Below, piece by piece: positions 1 through 11,463 of a stretch of DNA of 64,000 nt. The notes under the pieces are model-generated. The model did no database searches and was not told the DNA's origin. It was given only the letters and a program-made list of their open reading frames with translations. Source of the stretch: Agrobacterium tumefaciens (lineage in GTDB: Bacteria; Pseudomonadota; Alphaproteobacteria; Rhizobiales; Rhizobiaceae); assembly GCA_025559845.1 (NCBI GenBank), contig CP048470.1, forward strand, positions 1,044,001-1,108,000, read 5' to 3'. How positions within the stretch are numbered: the first letter of the stretch is position 1; every line of letters begins with the position of its first letter. The translations under genes and the position numbers were made by a program.

Positions 1-1932
<1,932 letters not shown>

Positions 1933-2006
1933 TGTGGTTTCCTTGAATTCTGACGTGAGTTTGATGCCGGACGAGGCTTTCGTCTCGCCCGACATCACCG
2001 GGAGAA

Positions 2007-3644
2007 CTATTTCGAAATGACGTAGTCGAAGGCACTGTCGCGTTCGGCGGCAGCGGCCTCACGCTTGTCGACCGGGCCATAACCACCACCGCCTGGAAGC
2101 TGCAGGATCAGCCGCCGGCCCGCCGGCACATGCTGGCGACCCTTGGACGCAAGACGGGTGCCGTCATCGAGAAGCACCGCACCCGCAGCACCATTTTCGC
2201 CACCCTCTCGGCCGCGTGGCGGATGATCGATACGATCGAACATCGCGTTGAAATGCATCTCGTGACCATCAGTCGGAGAGATCTCGACCACCTGACCAAG
2301 ACCACCGCGAAACTGACCGGCACCGCCGGAACCGTCGCGCAACTCCTTGCGCCAGAAGATCACCGGACCGACATGCTCTGTGGCTTCGATAGACATCGAA
2401 TGAACGCCGCTCGGGAATGCCGTCGCACTCAGGCCGTCGAGGGTCGAGCGGGCACCTGCGCCACCGCTATTGAAGAGCAGGACTTCGGCGCGCTGGCCAC
2501 CATCTGCCGGCGCCTTTTCACCTTGCAACGGGCGCACGCTGACATGGAGGTTCCAGAGAGCACCCGCCCCTTCCGCCGGAACGCGGCCTGGCAGCATCTT
2601 GTGCACGGCCCCAAGCACGGCATCCGGGACGAGATGGCCGAGGACGTGACGAACGGACACCGGTGCGGGGTGCTGCGCGTTCAGAATGCAGTCCTTCGGT
2701 GCCGTCGTACGGAACGGCAGCAATGACGCGTGATTGTTTGGAATTTCAGGTGCGAGCGAGCATTTCAGACCATAGCAAGCGTAGGCAGCCGAGTAGATGA
2801 TCGGGCAATTGATGCCCTTAGGGCTCGGTGGCGACGTCCCCTCGAAATCGGCGAGGATGTGATCTTCGGCAACATCGAGACGCACGGCGATGTCGATCGG
2901 AGAGCCATATCCATCCACGCGCATTACGTTGGAGTAAGAGCCCTTCGGCAGCGCGGCGATACGCTCTATGGTCGCATCATAACTGCGTTTGAAAATGAAC
3001 TCGCCCAGCGTTTCCAGATCCGCGAGATCGAATTCGTCCATCATGTCCATCAGACGGCGATGGCCGATTTCATTGCATGCTGCGAGTGAGTAAACGTCGC
3101 CCACCACCTGGTGGCTCTCACGAACATTGTTGCGAAGAATATTGACGAGATCCTTGTTGACCTTGCCCCGCTCCGCGAATTTCATGATGGGAACAAAGAT
3201 CCCCTCTTCGTACACCTCGTTCGCGTCCGGTCCGAAGCCTCGGCCACCCACGTCGACCACGTGCGCCGTGCAGGCGAAGTAACCGACCAGTGCGCCGTTG
3301 CGGAAGCTTGGCGAAACCACCGTGAAGTCGTGCAGGTGGCCTGTGCCCTTCCACGGGTCATTGGTGATGTAGACATCGCCTTCGAAGATGTTTTCGGGTC
3401 CGATATCGCGAATAAAATGCCCGACGGCTTCCGCCATGGCGTTGACGTGGCCGGGCGTTCCGGTCACCGCCTGAGCAATCATCTTGCCACCACGGTTGAA
3501 TACACCTGCGGAAAGATCGCCCGATTCACGGACGCTGGTGCTGAAAGCGGTGCGGATAAGCGTCACGGCTTGTTCTTCGACGACGGAGATCAAGCGGTTC
3601 CACATGATCTGCATGTGGACTTCGGAAAGTGCGTTGGTTGTCAT
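2007..3644 (-). CDS. hyuB: HyuB-family hydantoinase B / oxoprolinase subunit
   Basis: 545-residue protein of the hydantoinase B / 5-oxoprolinase C-terminal family. Visible landmarks are VRESGDLSAGVFNRGGKMIAQ near the N-terminus, YITNDPWKGTGHLHDFTVV (a metal- and active-site-like region), FACTAHVVDVGGRG and a glycine-rich end (QLPGGGGYG). HyuA/HyuB pairs hydrolyse cyclic amides such as N-methylhydantoin or 5-oxoproline, usually with ATP; related pairs carboxylate ketones. It starts 15 bases after hyuA ends, with a GGAGG ribosome site, so the two are cotranscribed. Substrate unknown. Confidence 0.88.
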   Translation of the reverse strand: MTTNALSEVHMQIMWNRLISVVEEQAVTLIRTAFSTSVRESGDLSAGVFNRGGKMIAQAVTGTPGHVNAMAEAVGHFIRDIGPENIFEGDVYITNDPWKGTGHLHDFTVVSPSFRNGALVGYFACTAHVVDVGGRGFGPDANEVYEEGIFVPIMKFAERGKVNKDLVNILRNNVRESHQVVGDVYSLAACNEIGHRRLMDMMDEFDLADLETLGEFIFKRSYDATIERIAALPKGSYSNVMRVDGYGSPIDIAVRLDVAEDHILADFEGTSPPSPKGINCPIIYSAAYACYGLKCSLAPEIPNNHASLLPFRTTAPKDCILNAQHPAPVSVRHVLGHLVPDAVLGAVHKMLPGRVPAEGAGALWNLHVSVRPLQGEKAPADGGQRAEVLLFNSGGAGARSTLDGLSATAFPSGVHSMSIEATEHVGPVIFWRKELRDGSGGAGQFRGGLGQVVEISPTDGHEMHFNAMFDRIDHPPRGREGGENGAAGAVLLDDGTRLASKGRQHVPAGRRLILQLPGGGGYGPVDKREAAAAERDSAFDYVISK

Positions 3645-3659
3645 GGGTCTGTCCTCCGT

Positions 3660-5750
3660 TCAAGCGCTCTGCTTGACGCGTACGAGCAGGCAGCCATCGG
3701 CCTGCATGATGACTTCGCGGCTCGCGGTGATGATGGTTGAGGTCTCGCGTTCGGTGATGACGGCAGGCCCGCTCACCCAGTCGCCAGCCTTCATGTCGTT
3801 GCGGGAGACAATCGCAGCGTTCTGGAAGCGGCCTTCCTGAACATCGAATATTTCGCGCGTGCCGCGGGCTTTCGCTTCCCCGGCCTTTGCCGTCTTGCCG
3901 ATCCGGTCGGGTGGCGCGACTTTTGAGGTGGCGCGAAGCGACCAGCTCACGATTTCGACGTCGAGACCGTCGATCACGCGGCCGAAGAACTTCTCATATT
4001 GCTCGTTGAAGAGGTTGCGGAACACCTCGCCATCGGCATCGACATAATCACGGACAGCAATCGTCACCGGCACTTCCCAGCCCTGACCAACATAGCGCAT
4101 GTATGCCGTGCACTCGAGATCGGGGTCGGCATCCGGAGCACCGGAACGGACGAATGAAGTTGCTTCAGCAATCAGATCCGAGATCGTCTGGTTGATCGCT
4201 TTGGCTTCGAAGCGGCTGAGGCGGCTATAGGCACTGCGCACGGATTCAAAACCGAACGGCGCGCGTAGGAAGCCGATGGCCGAGCCGACACCGGCGCCCG
4301 GCGGAATGAGCAGTTCCGACATGCCAAGCTTTTCGCAAAGGCGCGCGGCATGGATGGGAGCGGCACCGCCGAAAGCGATCATGGTGAATTCGGAGAGTTC
4401 CTTGCCGTTTTCCACCGCATGCATACGCGCGGCATTGCTCATGTTCTCGTCCACGACTTCACTAAGCCCGTAGGCAGCCGTAGAAATGTCGGTCTCGAGC
4501 TTGGAAGCAATATCGGTCTGCATGGCCTTGTCGGAGGCCGGACGGTCGAGCTTCATTGCGCCACCTGCGAACTCATCCGGGTCAAGTCGGCCAAGGATCA
4601 GGTCCGCATCGGTGACTGTCGGGTTCTCACCGCCACGGCCGTAGCAGGCCGGGCCTGGTTCGGAACCGGCACTGTGCGGCCCGACGCGGATCTGACGCAT
4701 GCTGTCGATGGTGGCGATCGAGCCACCGCCTGCACCGATCTCGACCATTTCAATAACCGGAATGGAAATCGGCATGCCGCTGCCCTTCTTGAAGCGCCAG
4801 GTACGCGCCACTTCGAAGGTTTTCGAGGTCTTGGGTGTCTGCTTTTCAATCAGGCAAATCTTGGCCGTGGTGCCCCCCATGTCATAGGAGAGAACCTGAT
4901 CGAGACCATAGCTGCTGGCAATATGGGCAGCGAAGATTGCACCACCGGCCGGACCGGACTCCAGAAGGCGGACAGGGAATTCAATGGCGCTTTCGACGCT
5001 GATGATGCCGCCACCGGAGTGGATCATGAAGACCGGGCAACGTGTCCCCTCTTCCGTCAGGCGACCGACAAGGCGGTTCAAATAGGACGCCATCAGCGGC
5101 TTGACGAAAGCGTTGGCGCAGACGGTATTAAACCGTTGGAACTCACGCATCTGCGGAGACACTTCCGACGAAACCGATACCGAAATATCGGGCTTCTTGG
5201 CCAGAAGCCGATCGCGAACCGCGATTTCATGCGCTCCGTTCAGGTAGGAATGGATAAAGCCGATCGCCACGCTTTCGTAACCGGCGGCGATGATGTGGTC
5301 GCAAAGTGCGTCCACTTCGGCAAGGTCGAGCGGCTTCAGCACCGAGCCATCAGCGCCGATACGTTCGTCGATGACGAAACGCTCATTGCGCGGGACGAGT
5401 GGTGCCGGCAGGACGATATTCAGATCATACTGCTCGAAGCGGCTTTCCGTGCGCATCTCGATGACATCGCGAAAGCCCTTAGTGGTGATGAAAGCCGTGC
5501 GCGCACCGCGTCGCTCGATCAGCGCATTGGTCGCAAGCGTGGTGCCGTGAATGATCGTATCGATCTCGGACAGATCCACGCCGGCAACGTCTGCCACTTG
5601 GCGAATACCTTTGACGATCGCGTTTTCCGGATAGGAATAATCGGTCAGAACTTTGATCGAATGGAGAGTGATGCCTACCTCCATCGCAACGTCGGTGAAG
5701 GTGCCACCGATATCGACACCGACCCTGATCTGCTTGCCATCTTTCGCCAT
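3660..5750 (-). CDS. hyuA: HyuA-family hydantoinase A / oxoprolinase subunit
   Basis: About 696 residues. It begins with the ATP-binding signature VGVDIGGTFTDVAM, followed by IIHGTTLATNALIERRGA, a second nucleotide-binding segment SYDMGGTTAKICLIE, and GPGAGVGSAIGFLRAP-like text of the hydantoinase A C-terminal domain (seen as PPGAGVGSAIGFLRAPFGFE). It is the ATP-using partner of HyuB. I chose the ATG at 5750 because the family normally reaches VGVDIGGTFTD within the first 15 residues; ATG 5768, ATG 5816 and TTG 5855 are in frame upstream. The gene lies between the transporter genes and hyuB, so the imported solute is probably its substrate. Confidence 0.88.
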   Translation of the reverse strand: MAKDGKQIRVGVDIGGTFTDVAMEVGITLHSIKVLTDYSYPENAIVKGIRQVADVAGVDLSEIDTIIHGTTLATNALIERRGARTAFITTKGFRDVIEMRTESRFEQYDLNIVLPAPLVPRNERFVIDERIGADGSVLKPLDLAEVDALCDHIIAAGYESVAIGFIHSYLNGAHEIAVRDRLLAKKPDISVSVSSEVSPQMREFQRFNTVCANAFVKPLMASYLNRLVGRLTEEGTRCPVFMIHSGGGIISVESAIEFPVRLLESGPAGGAIFAAHIASSYGLDQVLSYDMGGTTAKICLIEKQTPKTSKTFEVARTWRFKKGSGMPISIPVIEMVEIGAGGGSIATIDSMRQIRVGPHSAGSEPGPACYGRGGENPTVTDADLILGRLDPDEFAGGAMKLDRPASDKAMQTDIASKLETDISTAAYGLSEVVDENMSNAARMHAVENGKELSEFTMIAFGGAAPIHAARLCEKLGMSELLIPPGAGVGSAIGFLRAPFGFESVRSAYSRLSRFEAKAINQTISDLIAEATSFVRSGAPDADPDLECTAYMRYVGQGWEVPVTIAVRDYVDADGEVFRNLFNEQYEKFFGRVIDGLDVEIVSWSLRATSKVAPPDRIGKTAKAGEAKARGTREIFDVQEGRFQNAAIVSRNDMKAGDWVSGPAVITERETSTIITASREVIMQADGCLLVRVKQSA

Positions 5751-5922
5751 TTCTTGACTATGCTCCATAAGCGAGCTGTTGATGCGCCGGCCTTGCGAAA
5801 GCTCAATTTTCGACATGCCGGGGGCATTCTCCGCACGCGTTGCGACGGAGGCCAAAGCTCTTCAGTTGTTGATTTGCGGGTGCCCTGCGCGGCGGTGTCA
5901 GCGGCCGCGCAGGTCTTGGTCG

Positions 5923-6768
5923 TTATTGCTTGCCGGTGAAATCGACACCTGGCAGGGTTGTCGGGAGTTTGGCGCGATCAACGCCGATCCATTTCTTGTA
6001 AAGTTCGTCGAGCGAGCCATCAGCCGTGTGCTTGGTCACGAAATCCGTGAGAAACGCGAGCATCTCCTCGTCACCCTTGCGTACAGCCATACCCTGGAAA
6101 TTGTCGGAGACCTTGTACTTGCGCTCGAACTGGGCATCGTAACCGGCCTGCTTGATGACAAGGCCGTAGGTGATGCTGCCAAGGATCGCATCGACCTGAC
6201 CGGATAGAAGCGCCTGCACCGTCGTCGCATCATCATCGAAACGCTTGATTTCGGTGTTCGGCGGCGCGACCTTGACCAGCAGAGGATCGAACGCGCTGCC
6301 GCGATTGACGCCGATCACAAACTTTCCGAGATCCTCGTTGGCCTTGATCGCCGCGTCCTTCTTGCCCCAGACAGTGATGTCGTTCGACGAGTAGGGAATG
6401 ACGTACTGGATGACCTTGGCGCGTTCCTCGGTGATCGTCATGGACGGCACGAGGAAATCGACGTTGCCGTTGACCAGCAGAGGAATGCGGTTCTGGCCGG
6501 TGATGCGCTCGAACTTCGCCTCGACGCCGAGTTCCTTGGCAATCATCTTTGCGATCTCGATATCGAAGCCGTCATTCTGGCCCTTCGGATCGATGAAACC
6601 CCACGGGAACTGATCCATCTGTACGCCGATTGTCGCCGTGCCCTTGGCCTTAAGTTCCTCAGGCGTCACGGCCAGCGCGGCGGTTGCAAAGGACGTTGCG
6701 GCGAAAAGCATGGCGGCAAGGCCGCTGCCGACTTTCGAACGCGAAGGGGTCAATGCTGTATTGGACAT
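5923..6768 (-). CDS. Amino-acid ABC transporter, periplasmic binding protein
   Basis: 281-residue solute-binding protein of family 3 (polar amino acid/opine group). A signal peptide is visible (GLAAMLFAATSFATAALA). The mature part has IGVQMDQFPWGFIDPKGQNDGFDIEIAK, MTITEERAKVI, a lobe with GVNRGSAFDPLL and a C-terminal MLAFLTDFVTKHTADGSL segment. It captures the solute in the periplasm for the two permeases encoded next. The ATG at 6768 has AGAGGTGA in front; an ATG at 6798 is also in frame but would bury the signal peptide. It is encoded just upstream of hyuA on the same strand. Confidence 0.88.
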   Translation of the reverse strand: MSNTALTPSRSKVGSGLAAMLFAATSFATAALAVTPEELKAKGTATIGVQMDQFPWGFIDPKGQNDGFDIEIAKMIAKELGVEAKFERITGQNRIPLLVNGNVDFLVPSMTITEERAKVIQYVIPYSSNDITVWGKKDAAIKANEDLGKFVIGVNRGSAFDPLLVKVAPPNTEIKRFDDDATTVQALLSGQVDAILGSITYGLVIKQAGYDAQFERKYKVSDNFQGMAVRKGDEEMLAFLTDFVTKHTADGSLDELYKKWIGVDRAKLPTTLPGVDFTGKQ

Positions 6769-6809
6769 GTGGTCACCTCTGGTTTGGTTTTTTGTCATGC
6801 GTTCTTGTT

Positions 6810-7460
6810 TTACCGAGCGGCGTTCAGACGCCTTTCGATCCGTGCGCTGCAGTAGGTCAGCGGTATGCAGATGAGGAAGTAGATGAGTGCGACCGCCCCG
6901 TAGACCTGCAATGGCTGGAAGGTGATGTTCGCCATAAGCTGGCCCGAGCGGGTCAATTCCGTCAGACCCAGCAATGCTGCAAGCGCAGTTCCTTTCACCA
7001 GGTTGACGAGGAAGCTGATGGTCGCTGGCAGGCCGATGCGAAACGCCTGCGGCAGGACGATGTCGACCATGCGGTGAGCGTAACTGATGCCCAGGGCACG
7101 TGCCGCCTCGCTTTGTCCATCAGGGACGGCCTGAATGCTGCCACGCCAGATTTCGCCGAGAAATGCGCTGGTATGCAAAGACAAACCAATTGTCAGCGCC
7201 ACCCAGACATCAACTTTGAAGCCAAGCAGCGGCAGGCCGAAATAGACAAAGAAAAGCTGGATTAGCAGCGGTGTCCCCTGAAACACCTGAATATAGGCAG
7301 TCATCAGGATGCGCAGCATCTTCCATTTGCTGGTACGCCCGAGCGCCACGGCGAGCCCTAGCGCGCCACCAACAGTAAAAGCCAGAAGCGACAGGACAAC
7401 GGTCCAACGCGCACCTTCCAGCAGAAACAGGAATTCTCCCCAACCAAATTGACGGATCAT
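6810..7460 (-). CDS. Amino-acid ABC transporter permease (HisM/GlnP type)
   Basis: 216 residues with about five hydrophobic segments and the EAA loop typical of polar amino-acid permeases (EAARALGISYAHRMVDIVLPQAFRIGLP), which docks on the ATPase. It forms the inner-membrane channel with the second permease encoded immediately upstream. Spacing to that gene is 9 bases and to the binding-protein gene about 40 bases, which fits one transcript. Length is normal for the family. Confidence 0.88.
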   Translation of the reverse strand: MIRQFGWGEFLFLLEGARWTVVLSLLAFTVGGALGLAVALGRTSKWKMLRILMTAYIQVFQGTPLLIQLFFVYFGLPLLGFKVDVWVALTIGLSLHTSAFLGEIWRGSIQAVPDGQSEAARALGISYAHRMVDIVLPQAFRIGLPATISFLVNLVKGTALAALLGLTELTRSGQLMANITFQPLQVYGAVALIYFLICIPLTYCSARIERRLNAAR

Positions 7461-7469
7461 CGCGTTGCC

Positions 7470-8138
7470 TCACTTTACCGGATAGGAGAAATAGACCCGG
7501 CCAATCATGCCGAGAGCGACGGAGAAGAACTGCGAAAGCACCAGATAGATGACGCCGAGGGCGAGATAGATCTCGAAGCTGCGGAACGTCTGGGAATCCA
7601 GCGTCTGGGCAAAATAGGTCAGTTCTTCCGCGGAAACCGAAGACATCAGGCTCGAATTCAGCATCAACAGAATGAACTGGCTGCAGAGCGCCGGGTACAC
7701 CGCCCGTATCGCCGGGCGAAAGACGATGAAACGATAAATGTCGATGGTGTGAAGGCCGAGTGCTCGGCCCGCCTCGACCTGGCCGGCGCGAATGGACTGG
7801 ACACCGCCACGAACGATCTCCGCCGCATAGGCCGCGCAATTCAGCGTCATGGCAAGGATCGCCGCCTGCTCGCCGCTCAACCGGATGCCGATCGCCGGCA
7901 TGCCGAAGAAAACGAAGAACACCTGAACAAGGATCGGCGTGTTGCGGATCAGTTCGATGTAACCGATGGCGATGGCCCGCAACGTGGGCTGCTGGCTCAT
8001 GCGCATCAACATGAACACGATACCGAGGCTCAAGCCGAATATCATCGATAGGGACGACATCTTCAGCGTGCCAATCACGCCATCGACAAAGATCGGCCAG
8101 GCGGCGAAGACGGGAGCGAAATCGAATGTATAATTCAT
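7470..8138 (-). CDS. Amino-acid ABC transporter permease (HisQ/GlnP type)
   Basis: 222-residue inner-membrane permease, partner of the one encoded at 6810-7460. It has several transmembrane segments (SMIFGLSLGIVFMLM, PILVQVFFVFFGMPA) and the EAA loop region EAGRALGLHTIDIYRFIVFRPAIRA. The ATG at 8138 has AAGGAG seven bases upstream; longer in-frame reading into the ATPase gene is an artefact. It lies 10 bases after the ATPase stop. Confidence 0.88.
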   Translation of the reverse strand: MNYTFDFAPVFAAWPIFVDGVIGTLKMSSLSMIFGLSLGIVFMLMRMSQQPTLRAIAIGYIELIRNTPILVQVFFVFFGMPAIGIRLSGEQAAILAMTLNCAAYAAEIVRGGVQSIRAGQVEAGRALGLHTIDIYRFIVFRPAIRAVYPALCSQFILLMLNSSLMSSVSAEELTYFAQTLDSQTFRSFEIYLALGVIYLVLSQFFSVALGMIGRVYFSYPVK

Positions 8139-8148
8139 CGGCCGCTCC

Positions 8149-8904
8149 TTAGTGATTGAGGATCTGGCTGAGGAACGTCTTGGTCCGCTCGTGGCTCGGA
8201 TTGCTGAAGAACACGTCCGGCTTGGCGCTTTCGATGATTTCGCCACGATCCATGAAGATGACGCGGTGCGCGACGGCGCGTGCGAAACCCATTTCATGCG
8301 TCACACAGATCATGGTGATGCCGTCGTCCGCCAACGAAATCATCGTATCGAGCACTTCCTTGACCATTTCCGGGTCAAGCGCCGAGGTTGGCTCATCGAA
8401 CAGCATGATCTTGGGATCCATGCAGAGCGCCCGGGCAATCGCCACGCGCTGCTGCTGGCCACCGGACAATTGCGCCGGGTACTTCTGAGCCTGTTCTGCG
8501 ATATGCACCCGCTCGAGGTAACGCATCGCCTTATCCTTTGCCTCGGCGACAGATGCCTTGCGAACCCGGCGCTGCGCCAGCATGCAGTTTTCAAGAACGG
8601 TCAGATGGGGGAAAAGATTGAACTGCTGGAAAACCATGCCGACATCGCGGCGAATGTGATCGGCATTGTTGCCCTTATGCCCAAGCTCGGTACCGTTGAC
8701 GACAATTGTACCTTCCTGGATTTCCTCCAGGTGATTTATACAGCGGATCAGCGTGGACTTTCCCGAGCCGGACGGGCCGCAGAGCACAATATGCTCACCC
8801 CGAGCGACGTTGAGGTCAATGCCTTTGAGGACATGCAGTGGACCATACCACTTGTTGACGCCGATCATCTCAATGGTTTTTTCCGACATGCTGGACCGGT
8901 TCAT
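8149..8904 (-). CDS. Amino-acid ABC transporter ATP-binding protein (GlnQ/HisP type)
   Basis: 251-residue ABC ATPase. Walker A is GPSGSGKST, the Q-loop is [16 protein letters not shown], the signature is [15 protein letters not shown], Walker B is [14 protein letters not shown] and the switch His is in VTHEMGFA. The QQQ signature and length place it in the polar amino-acid uptake class. The ATG at 8904 ([10 protein letters not shown]) follows a purine-rich AAGGGGAAA site. It powers the two downstream-encoded permeases at the cytoplasmic face. Confidence 0.92.
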   Translation of the reverse strand: MNRSSMSEKTIEMIGVNKWYGPLHVLKGIDLNVARGEHIVLCGPSGSGKSTLIRCINHLEEIQEGTIVVNGTELGHKGNNADHIRRDVGMVFQQFNLFPHLTVLENCMLAQRRVRKASVAEAKDKAMRYLERVHIAEQAQKYPAQLSGGQQQRVAIARALCMDPKIMLFDEPTSALDPEMVKEVLDTMISLADDGITMICVTHEMGFARAVAHRVIFMDRGEIIESAKPDVFFSNPSHERTKTFLSQILNH

Positions 8905-8926
8905 GGCCAGTTTCCCCTTTTTGTTC

Positions 8927-9400
8927 TCAAGCTTTTGGTGCGATTTCGAATATGGCGTCGACCTCGACAGACGATCCACGCGGCAACGATCCGGCACCGA
9001 GCGCCGTACGGGCATGGCGCCCCTTGTCTCCAAATATCTCGACAAGCAGATCAGAGGCGCCGTCGATCACGGCCGGATGGCCCTTGAAATCTGGCGGAGC
9101 GTTGACGAAACCTCGAAGCTGGGCGCAGGCGACAACACGCTCGAGATCGCCTTCAACAGCCTCATTCAACCGCGCCACAAGATTGAGCGCGCAAAGGCGG
9201 GCAGCCTGATAACCGTCTTCAGGAGAGATATCCTGACCAACGACGCCGACATAATGCTCAACGCCGTCGATCCTGGGGATCTGGCCCGATACAAAAACGA
9301 GATTTCCGACAAGCCTGTACGGAATGTAGTTTCCTGAAGCTGGGGCAATCGAAGGCAATACGATACCCAGCTCGGCGAGTCGTGAGGCGACACCAGCCAT
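8927..9400 (-). CDS. RidA-family (YjgF/UK114) protein
   Basis: 157 residues with RidA-family text: [43 protein letters not shown] and a C-terminal [26 protein letters not shown], where the Arg in HARTALG is the usual carboxylate-binding residue. RidA proteins hydrolyse reactive enamine/imine intermediates made by PLP enzymes; longer relatives such as this are often pathway-specific deaminases. It is the first gene of the operon, 22 bases before the ATPase, and could act on an intermediate formed by the aminotransferase or the Hyu enzymes. Confidence 0.85.
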   Translation of the reverse strand: MAGVASRLAELGIVLPSIAPASGNYIPYRLVGNLVFVSGQIPRIDGVEHYVGVVGQDISPEDGYQAARLCALNLVARLNEAVEGDLERVVACAQLRGFVNAPPDFKGHPAVIDGASDLLVEIFGDKGRHARTALGAGSLPRGSSVEVDAIFEIAPKA

Positions 9401-9853
9401 AGCAGCTTTCCATTTGCTTTTTGAACGCGCGGGCTGCGCGGACCATGTTCCCGGAGCCAGTCGTCATCCCTCCCGTCAGGTCAGGTCGATCGCTGGATCG
9501 CTTTTTCTGGAACTAAACATTATTGAAATAGTACCTCCTGTCAATACAAAAACAAGAGATACTATCTCTTTGAAAAAATCGATCCGGACCAATCGTAAGA
9601 TTATGATATTATACAATTTTAATTATCAGGCCTCGATAATCTCCCGTCGAATATCAAAAGGGTTCATAATTTTTTTCATTTGAACCTCCTGGAAATCGCG
9701 ATCCAAACGGGCCAAAACAACACACTTCGAGCAAGTGTGCGCACTCTTTATGCGGGAAAACCTACCAATGAGGTAGCATCACTGTCGCAAGTCATGCTAC
9801 CTTGTCCGCATGAGATGAGTGCCGGAGGAGGCAACGAACGACATGGGTGACTT
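9401..9853. other. Divergent intergenic region of the hyu-type operon
   Basis: AT-rich, 450-base gap between the RidA gene (leftward) and the GntR regulator (rightward). No convincing gene: an 89-codon plus-strand reading frame at 9414-9683 is low-complexity AT-rich text with no ribosome site. It should contain both promoters and holds three inverted repeats listed separately. Confidence 0.6.
9661..9802. promoter_or_regulatory. Three inverted repeats, candidate GntR operator region
   Basis: Seen directly: GGTTCA/TGAACC at 9661-9686 (14-base spacer), CACACTT/AAGTGTG at 9721-9739 (5-base spacer) and AGGTAGCAT/ATGCTACCT at 9771-9802 (14-base spacer), all perfect arms. The last ends about 50 bases before the regulator start. 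FadR-type regulators usually bind short palindromes near their own promoter; which repeat serves is inference. Confidence 0.4.
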
Positions 9854-10606
9854 TTGGATACGCTAACGGGCCGGACCATACAGGCATTAAAAACGCACAT
9901 CAGGGACAGCCGACTGGAAAACGGCTTCAAGCTGGGTTCGCTGAACGATTTGTCCCAGCAGTTCGGCGTCAGCCGAACGGTCATCCGTGAGGCGGTCGCC
10001 GCATTGCGCTCTGACGGAGTTGTCGAGGCACGACATGGTGTCGGCGTGTTCGTGAAAGATGCGCAGCGCATCATTCCTGAAGAACCCGGCACATTCGATG
10101 CCGATACCGCGCTTGCACCGCTCTCCCGCCTCAAGACGTCGTTCATGGACCTGCTCGAGTTGAGAATGGCATTCGAGGTCCATGCTGCAGGGCTTGCAGC
10201 CGTCAGGCGCTCCTGGGCGCAGGAATCGAATATCTGGAACGCTGCGCGTGAGTTCGAGGCCTCGCTCGAGAATGAATCAGCGCTTGACCATCTCGACTTT
10301 GTATTCCACCGCTCGATTGCCGAGGCGACCAACAACGGAGCGTTCATTGAGTTCTTCAGTTTGATGAGCCTGCAAATTCTGCCGCAGCCTGCCTTTTCCA
10401 AAGCGCTGAACCCTGCCCTCATCACGCCTGATTATGTTCAGAACACTGTCGTCGAGCATCGCGCGATCTGTGAGGCGATCAGCACCGGCAATTCAGAAAA
10501 GGCACGCGAAGCAATGCGTGCGCATTTGAACCGGAGCCATTTGCGCTATCGCGGCTTTTCAGATGGGGGAACCTCACCTCTCAGCAATGTTGCCCGAGAG
10601 GAGTGA
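9854..10606 (+). CDS. FadR-subfamily GntR transcriptional regulator
   Basis: 250 residues: N-terminal winged helix (GSLNDLSQQFGVSRTVIREAVAALRSDGVVEARHGVGVFV) followed by an all-helical FCD ligand domain (LELRMAFEVHAAGLAA, DFVFHRSIAEA, VVEHRAICEAISTGNSEKAREAMRAHL). It probably represses the divergent operon and senses its substrate. The start is unusual: the frame opens only at a TTG at 9854 because a stop lies two codons upstream, while a good GGAGGAGG site precedes an out-of-frame ATG at 9843. One extra T in the run at 9852-9855 would join that ATG to the gene. Confidence 0.85.
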   Translation: MDTLTGRTIQALKTHIRDSRLENGFKLGSLNDLSQQFGVSRTVIREAVAALRSDGVVEARHGVGVFVKDAQRIIPEEPGTFDADTALAPLSRLKTSFMDLLELRMAFEVHAAGLAAVRRSWAQESNIWNAAREFEASLENESALDHLDFVFHRSIAEATNNGAFIEFFSLMSLQILPQPAFSKALNPALITPDYVQNTVVEHRAICEAISTGNSEKAREAMRAHLNRSHLRYRGFSDGGTSPLSNVAREE

Positions 10607-10641
10607 CGGGCCGTTGGAGACCCGCCCCTCTCTCGGCAGCG

Positions 10642-11463
10642 TCAGAGTGAAGTCCTGATCGCATTCCACGACGCCGCATCAGGTGCCGCCAGAAGATGGC
10701 CGCCCGTCATGGTTGGTCTGTACGTCTCGCCCTCCATGGTCGCAGCATGTCCGCCCGCTTCGGCATGGATCAAAACACCTGCTGCGTGATCCCAGGGCTT
10801 CAGGCTTTCATTGAGGCAAAAGCTCATCGCGCCGGTTGCCAGCATGCGATATTCCCACGCCGAGCAACGCCATGTCGTGACGCGCAGAAAGTTCAGCACG
10901 CGAGTGGCAAGCTTTTCGCGCCGGTCCGGCTCGAACATGTGCAATGGAATGAAACCATGCATCTCCTCAAGCGGTGTCGGTGCAGCAACCGATAGCCGTG
11001 TTTGCTTGCCATCCAGAGCCACGTGCCAGGCACCATACCCCCGACGGGCCACCAGAAAATCGCCGAGCACAGGGTAGTGGATAAGACCAGCTATGGTCTC
11101 GCCACCGGAAACGATGGCGAGGATGCTGCCGAACATCGGGGTGCCGTGGGCGAAGTGCCAGGTGCCATCGACAGGATCAATTACTGCGGCAAGATCGGCC
11201 GCTGCAAGCCGCGACAGAACGGATGCATCGTCAGACACAGCTTCTTCGCCAATGATCGCAATGCCCGGAAAGCGCGCGGTCAGCCGTGCGCTCAGACTCT
11301 TTTCTGCCGCGATGTCCGCGTCCGTGACGAGGTCATCGGCCACCGTCTTGGCGCGCATGGCGTCAGCGGTGACGCCGCGAAAACGCGGCATGATCTCAGC
11401 CTTTGCCACGTCACGCATATCGTCCATCAACGCAGACATGAGTTCGTCACTAACGGCTTTCAT
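10642..11463 (-). CDS. Inositol-monophosphatase-family phosphatase (possibly HisN-like)
   Basis: 273-residue Mg-dependent sugar phosphatase. Family signatures are clear: IIGEEAVSDD (metal-binding Glu), DPVDGTWHFAHGTPMFG (DPxDGT motif) and PWDHAAGVLIHAEAGG (second metal-site Asp). Relatives dephosphorylate inositol phosphates, histidinol phosphate, fructose-1,6-bisphosphate or PAP. The gene overlaps the glycerophosphodiesterase gene by four bases (ATGA at 11460-11463), which indicates translational coupling and suggests it works on a phosphate ester imported by the ugp-like transporter. Confidence 0.82.
   Translation of the reverse strand: MKAVSDELMSALMDDMRDVAKAEIMPRFRGVTADAMRAKTVADDLVTDADIAAEKSLSARLTARFPGIAIIGEEAVSDDASVLSRLAAADLAAVIDPVDGTWHFAHGTPMFGSILAIVSGGETIAGLIHYPVLGDFLVARRGYGAWHVALDGKQTRLSVAAPTPLEEMHGFIPLHMFEPDRREKLATRVLNFLRVTTWRCSAWEYRMLATGAMSFCLNESLKPWDHAAGVLIHAEAGGHAATMEGETYRPTMTGGHLLAAPDAASWNAIRTSL

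Noticed and set aside
4350..5939. 529-codon frame antisense to hyuA
   Set aside because: No recognisable domain and no ribosome site; hyuA on the other strand explains the open frame.
9414..9683. 89-codon frame in the divergent gap before the GntR regulator
   Set aside because: Low-complexity AT-rich text, no ribosome site, and it occupies the expected promoter region.
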